64,000 bases of DNA. Source: Cohnella sp. SGD-V74 (lineage in GTDB: Bacteria > Bacillota > Bacilli > Paenibacillales > Paenibacillaceae). Each line of letters starts with the position of its first letter. Position 1 is the first letter of the stretch. The DNA lies in contig NZ_PVYW01000012.1 of the NCBI RefSeq assembly GCF_003001675.1, forward strand, positions 124,001-188,000. The letters are read 5' to 3'. Shown here in pieces: positions 60,402 through 64,000 of this stretch. A program made the translations under genes and the position numbers. The notes beneath the pieces were generated by a model. That model saw only the letters and a program-made list of their open reading frames with translations, searched no databases and was not told the DNA's origin.

Positions 60402-63167
60402 ATGACCACAGTGAGGAAGAAACTTGTTGCCATCATCGTGTTGTGTTCGACTGTATTGTTCGGCATCGGCGTGCCTGCCAACGAATTTGGCGGTGCGGCG
60501 CCAACGGCTTCTGCGTCTGGAACGTGTACGCCCTATGGACCGTGGGAAGGTTTTCAGTATGATCCGTCACTGCTGATGAAGAAGATGGGGGAGCCTAGCG
60601 ATCAGGAGCCGATCGCCGGACCGTATCTATCGGCTCACCGCGGCGCATGGGGGACAGACCCTGATCTGCCGCAAGCGGCAGCGGAGAACTCGATCACCGC
60701 GATTGACAACGCCGCAGCGCTCAAGTTCGAGATGGTTGAGCTCGACGTGCATCTGGCTAGCGATAAAAAGCTCGTATTAATGCACGATTATACGATGGGG
60801 AGAACGACGAATTATCCGTATACGGATGGGAGCCACGCAAACCATTGGGATGTCTTTAATCAGTTGACGCCAGATGGGACCGGTCCGGTTACAAGCGGTA
60901 CTCCGCCGGTGCTGACGAACTGGAGTGCGATTCAGCCCTATAATAATTTGATTAGTCAGTTGACCTCCACACAGATAACACAAACTTATATGCGCTTATT
61001 CGACAAGTCTTTAGGTATTCAAGGATCGATATCTTATGGCGGGGTAAGTGTATATGCCAAGGGGTCATGGTCAGTCACTAATGAAACAGTGCCTACCTTG
61101 AAGCAAGCGCTGGAACACATCGGCGACAACTATCCGGGGATGACGGTTGTGCTTGATCTTCGTCACGCGGATGAAGTGGCAGAGGCGATGAACGTAATCG
61201 ATCAGGTTCAGGATTGTCAAGGTCGTCCGGCAAGAGACTGGGTCATTCTCAAGCCTTTTGTCAATGTATTTCCCCGAGGTTTCGAATCCGCTCTTTATCA
61301 GTATGGATATAGAGTATATCAATACAATTGGATTCCGGTTGTTTCCTTCCGGCTTGTTCCGCCTAATCCGCAAGGAGGCCCTTCCGTGATCCCCGATTCT
61401 CCGGGTCCGGATATCAGTCAAATCCCTTATGATGCGCTTACTTATTTGAGAGATTATTGGCCGATGGAGAAGTTCCCAACCATCGTCACCTACGAGAACG
61501 GTTATAACGGCTCTGGTACCGGCAATCTGAAACCGGCATACGATTGGGCAGACGGACTTGTGAAAAATATGAAGTCGTGGCGGCCGCCCGACATAGACGT
61601 TCAACATTCTGTCGTCAATCCGGCCAATGGCAAAACGATTATCGGCTTCAACTGGAAGGACGACGGCATGGGCGCTTACCCGGTGTACAAGGAAGATTCT
61701 CAAGGATACGAGAAGGTCCGCGAGAACGCCAGCGTAATCACCGTTGACGATGCAGCCTATGTGCTGAAGATGGAGATCGCCACTCGCGATGCGGCGCAGA
61801 TGTCTATTTCCAAGCAAATCGATACGACGAAAGCCAAAACCGAAATGCAGTATAAACTGGTCGACTTTAACAGTAAGAGAACGTTGAATCTTGAAGACAA
61901 CTATTCCGGTTCAGGAAACAAACTTGAGATCTTGAAAGACAACAACGGGCTGGCGCAGACATGGGGGTTGAAACAGGTACCGGGAATACCCTCGAATTAT
62001 TACATTGTCCATCGCGACAGCGGCAAAGTATTAGAGATGGTTACGGGCTCGAATAAAGTCCAATTGAATAGTTACAAATTTAACTCAGGTGTCGCAAGCC
62101 CCTATCTGAATCAGCATTGGAAATTGAAATATAACGATAGCGGAACGTACAATGGCACATACACGCTTGTTAATGCCTCCAATGACTATGCGCTTAATGT
62201 CGAGTGGGGCGCAACCGCTGACGGTACGAAAGTGATCGCATGGCAGGAAACCCCGTCTGCTCCGAATGAGAAATGGCATCTAGTGCCGGTGACAACTTTT
62301 ACGCTTCAGGATCAAAATAGCAAGAAGCTGATTTCCGTTGTAAGTAATAGCACAGCCGAGAATGCCACCGTAGCGATTTGGGACAATTCGAATGCTTCCG
62401 GGCAGGAGTGGCGATTCGTCAATCGCGGTGACGGAACCTATGCCGTCGTTAACCCGCACAGTCAGAAGGTGCTCACCGTTAAGGGGGGTGTGCCGTTGCC
62501 TCGCGGTACTCCGATCAATATCTATTCGGATTTAAGTCAGAACAATCAGCGATGGCGGCTGTTATATAACAAGGAGGACAATACCTACACGTTAGATAAT
62601 CCGTTCGACAAGAAAGTATTGAACATTCAAGGCGCCTATTCGTCAAATGGCGCGATTGCAATCACATGGGATACGCAGAGCAACTTCTATAAGAACGAGC
62701 GACTGAAGATAGGCCTATGGGGCGCAAGCCAATTTTCAGCGCAGATCGACGTGGGACAGGGGGTAACGGATTATGCCATGGCAGTAAATGATTATTACGA
62801 TACGGTGATACTCGAAAAGACAACGAACGGCAAGAATGAGTACTGGCTTACTAAGACGAGGAACCTGTTCGATGTCGTTCAAAATCAAGAGAAGGTGGCG
62901 TGGGAACTTTACTATCCCGACAGCGGTAAGTTTTTAGGTTCGAACTATTATGCTTATCCAAACTTGGTACCGGAATCATCCGCCTATTTCTTTTACCCTA
63001 CTCCCTACGGAGTGGAAGACCGCTATTTACTTAAGATCCACCCTAACCAGGGCATGTCATATATACTTGGAGGTACCGGTCCCTTTTCCCCTCTTCTGAG
63101 ATATTCCGATTACCAGTCATCGAACATTCCGTGGTTCATACGTCCAAGCTTCTACGCCGTGCACTAG
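60402..63167 (+). CDS. Secreted glycerophosphodiester phosphodiesterase-like enzyme with ricin-type lectin repeats
   Basis: A 921-residue secreted protein. A signal peptide (about 1-38) is followed by a GDPD-type TIM barrel. It shows His79-Arg80 (AHRGAWG), AAENSITAI, the Glu/Asp pair in VELDVHL and LMHDYT, then VVLDLR. Residues about 485-780 contain at least two ricin-type beta-trefoils (QTWGLKQV, QHWKLKY, EKWHLVP, QEWRFV, QRWRLLY). It probably cleaves glycerol or polyol phosphodiesters such as teichoic acid fragments at the cell surface. The stop TAG lies inside a MITE-like element, so the native C-terminus may be altered. Confidence 0.8.
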   Translation: MTTVRKKLVAIIVLCSTVLFGIGVPANEFGGAAPTASASGTCTPYGPWEGFQYDPSLLMKKMGEPSDQEPIAGPYLSAHRGAWGTDPDLPQAAAENSITAIDNAAALKFEMVELDVHLASDKKLVLMHDYTMGRTTNYPYTDGSHANHWDVFNQLTPDGTGPVTSGTPPVLTNWSAIQPYNNLISQLTSTQITQTYMRLFDKSLGIQGSISYGGVSVYAKGSWSVTNETVPTLKQALEHIGDNYPGMTVVLDLRHADEVAEAMNVIDQVQDCQGRPARDWVILKPFVNVFPRGFESALYQYGYRVYQYNWIPVVSFRLVPPNPQGGPSVIPDSPGPDISQIPYDALTYLRDYWPMEKFPTIVTYENGYNGSGTGNLKPAYDWADGLVKNMKSWRPPDIDVQHSVVNPANGKTIIGFNWKDDGMGAYPVYKEDSQGYEKVRENASVITVDDAAYVLKMEIATRDAAQMSISKQIDTTKAKTEMQYKLVDFNSKRTLNLEDNYSGSGNKLEILKDNNGLAQTWGLKQVPGIPSNYYIVHRDSGKVLEMVTGSNKVQLNSYKFNSGVASPYLNQHWKLKYNDSGTYNGTYTLVNASNDYALNVEWGATADGTKVIAWQETPSAPNEKWHLVPVTTFTLQDQNSKKLISVVSNSTAENATVAIWDNSNASGQEWRFVNRGDGTYAVVNPHSQKVLTVKGGVPLPRGTPINIYSDLSQNNQRWRLLYNKEDNTYTLDNPFDKKVLNIQGAYSSNGAIAITWDTQSNFYKNERLKIGLWGASQFSAQIDVGQGVTDYAMAVNDYYDTVILEKTTNGKNEYWLTKTRNLFDVVQNQEKVAWELYYPDSGKFLGSNYYAYPNLVPESSAYFFYPTPYGVEDRYLLKIHPNQGMSYILGGTGPFSPLLRYSDYQSSNIPWFIRPSFYAVH

Positions 63168-63329
63168 GGTGTGTCTTCAAACCCGCTCAGGGGGATCTAT
63201 CACTGCCTTTTCGCCCCCTGCTGCGTCACTTTTGCTTGACGTACCTCCGGTACGCCTTCACAAAAGTTTCTTGCATGGAACGAAAATTCGGCAATATCTG
63301 CTGTCCTCGGAGTATGAAGACACACCCTA
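63165..63329. mobile_element. MITE-like element with 15-bp perfect inverted ends
   Basis: TAGGGTGTGTCTTCA (63165-63179) is exactly inverted at 63315-63329. The 165-bp element has no ORF of its own, contains an internal CGTAC/GTACG hairpin, and begins and ends in TA, which would fit TA target duplication (Tc1/IS630 style). It supplies the stop codon of the upstream gene. Similar short elements are scattered in Paenibacillus-like genomes, as far as I recall. The rest of 63330-63409 is leader. Confidence 0.75.
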
Positions 63330-63409
63330 ATCCGTCCGCAACAATAATCGCCCTCTGCATGGCCTTCTTGGCCATGTGGAGGGTCTCTACCGTAAAGGAA
63401 TGTGAAGCT

Positions 63410-63952
63410 ATGGATTTGGCCGGACTCTCCTATTTAGATCGTTTACCCGCACACTATCTTGGCGAATACGAATTGCTCTTGCGCATTCTGTGCAGCGCGG
63501 TTATCGGATTCCTGATTGGCTTGGATCGAACGCATAAGCACAAGCCGGCAGGCGTTAAGACCTACACCTATGTCACGGCCGCTTCCGCGTTAATCACGAT
63601 TGTTTCGATCAATAGCGCGGGATTATACAGCACGATGTTCGATAAGACGATGATGGACCCGATGCGATTAGCCGCGCAAGTGGTTACGGGACTTGGATTT
63701 ATCGGTGCCGGAATCATTCTGAAAGATGGCGCGAAAGTGATCGGACTGACGTCTGCGGCGATGATCTTCTTCGCGGGCGGCGTCGGGATCGGGATCGGCG
63801 CCGGATTCTATACGCTCATTCTATTCACAGTCGCCGCAGCGTTCCTGTTCGTTCAAATCGGAGAATGGACGGAGCGCAGAGAAAAGCGCAAGAACTCGAA
63901 GTCGATTGCACATGCGGCGGACGATATACAAGAGATGAGTCAAGGGATGTAA
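63410..63952 (+). CDS. MgtC/SapB-family membrane protein
   Basis: A 180-residue protein with four to five helices, the family motif LLRILCSAVIGFLIGLDRT with KPAGVKTYTYVTAASALITI, and GLGFIGAGIIL. AAAGGAA 9 nt upstream selects ATG 63410. The frame opens at 63131, but that start lies in the previous gene. MgtC relatives influence Mg-limited growth and ATP synthase in pathogens; the soil-bacterial role is unclear. The short soluble C-terminus lacks the ACT-like domain of full MgtC. Confidence 0.85.
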   Translation: MDLAGLSYLDRLPAHYLGEYELLLRILCSAVIGFLIGLDRTHKHKPAGVKTYTYVTAASALITIVSINSAGLYSTMFDKTMMDPMRLAAQVVTGLGFIGAGIILKDGAKVIGLTSAAMIFFAGGVGIGIGAGFYTLILFTVAAAFLFVQIGEWTERREKRKNSKSIAHAADDIQEMSQGM

Positions 63953-64000
63953 CGGGGGACGTTGTATAAATAATTGACAGACAGCTTGAGTCGTGCTATA

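Noticed and set aside
63954..63963. GGGGGACGTT near the window end as a tmRNA 5' start
   Set aside because: The following bases do not continue as the conserved tmRNA 5' sequence; a chance match.

Overview
The window looks like chromosomal DNA of a GC-rich, spore-forming Firmicute of the Paenibacillus/Cohnella type. The evidence is strong AGGAGG-type ribosome binding sites, many TTG/GTG starts, YesM/YesN two-component pairs, orphan sugar importers of the Msm and Lpl types, DUF3048 and Spo0E-like proteins, and YerC/YqfQ-like small proteins. No complete RNA gene is visible.

Layout, left half. 0.2-7.6 kb is an arabinan/arabinoxylan locus: AraC regulator, sugar-binding lipoprotein, two permeases, a GH43 enzyme and a secreted propeller enzyme with ricin-type and AbfB modules. 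7.7-8.3 kb is a non-coding tandem-repeat block. 8.4-10.2 kb holds an alpha/beta hydrolase and a methyltransferase-like protein. 10.3-13.5 kb is an iron locus with two near-perfect Fur boxes. There an AraC regulator reads in frame into a siderophore-binding lipoprotein, followed by a serine hydrolase. 13.6-20.8 kb is a YesMN pair with its own sugar importer and a sugar isomerase. 21-26.2 kb holds YerB, a Pho-box-preceded PhoU-like/PiT pair, a DUF1861 protein, a YqfQ-like protein and YerC. 26.3-27.8 kb is a Panacea-type toxin-antitoxin pair. 28-35.3 kb is a second sensor/regulator pair with an LplBCA-type importer. 35.5-39.7 kb is housekeeping (lipoprotein, CbiX-like chelatase, DgkB, RlmD-type methyltransferase). 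None of the three importers has an ATPase gene here, so they probably share an MsmX-type ATPase encoded elsewhere.

Right half. At 39.86 kb there is an isolated 3' end of a tmRNA gene, and from there the DNA becomes mosaic. AT-rich defence genes (a SEFIR protein; an SF1 helicase-nuclease; a 1520-residue STAND NTPase with a Cap4/Mrr-type nuclease) alternate with transposon scars and gene fragments. Between them, at 42.9-46.9 kb and in host-like composition, lies a compact peptide-export system. It consists of a 45-residue double-glycine peptide with only three residues after GG, a cytoplasmic parvulin homologue, and a 1013-residue exporter that joins two cyclic-nucleotide-binding domains, a C39 peptidase and an ABC transporter. 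This is the most unusual system in the window. After 55.4 kb come an XRE regulator, small and broken genes, an SF0329-like protein, a catalase, a LacI regulator with perfect palindromic operators controlling a secreted phosphodiesterase-lectin protein, a MITE-like element, and an MgtC-family protein.
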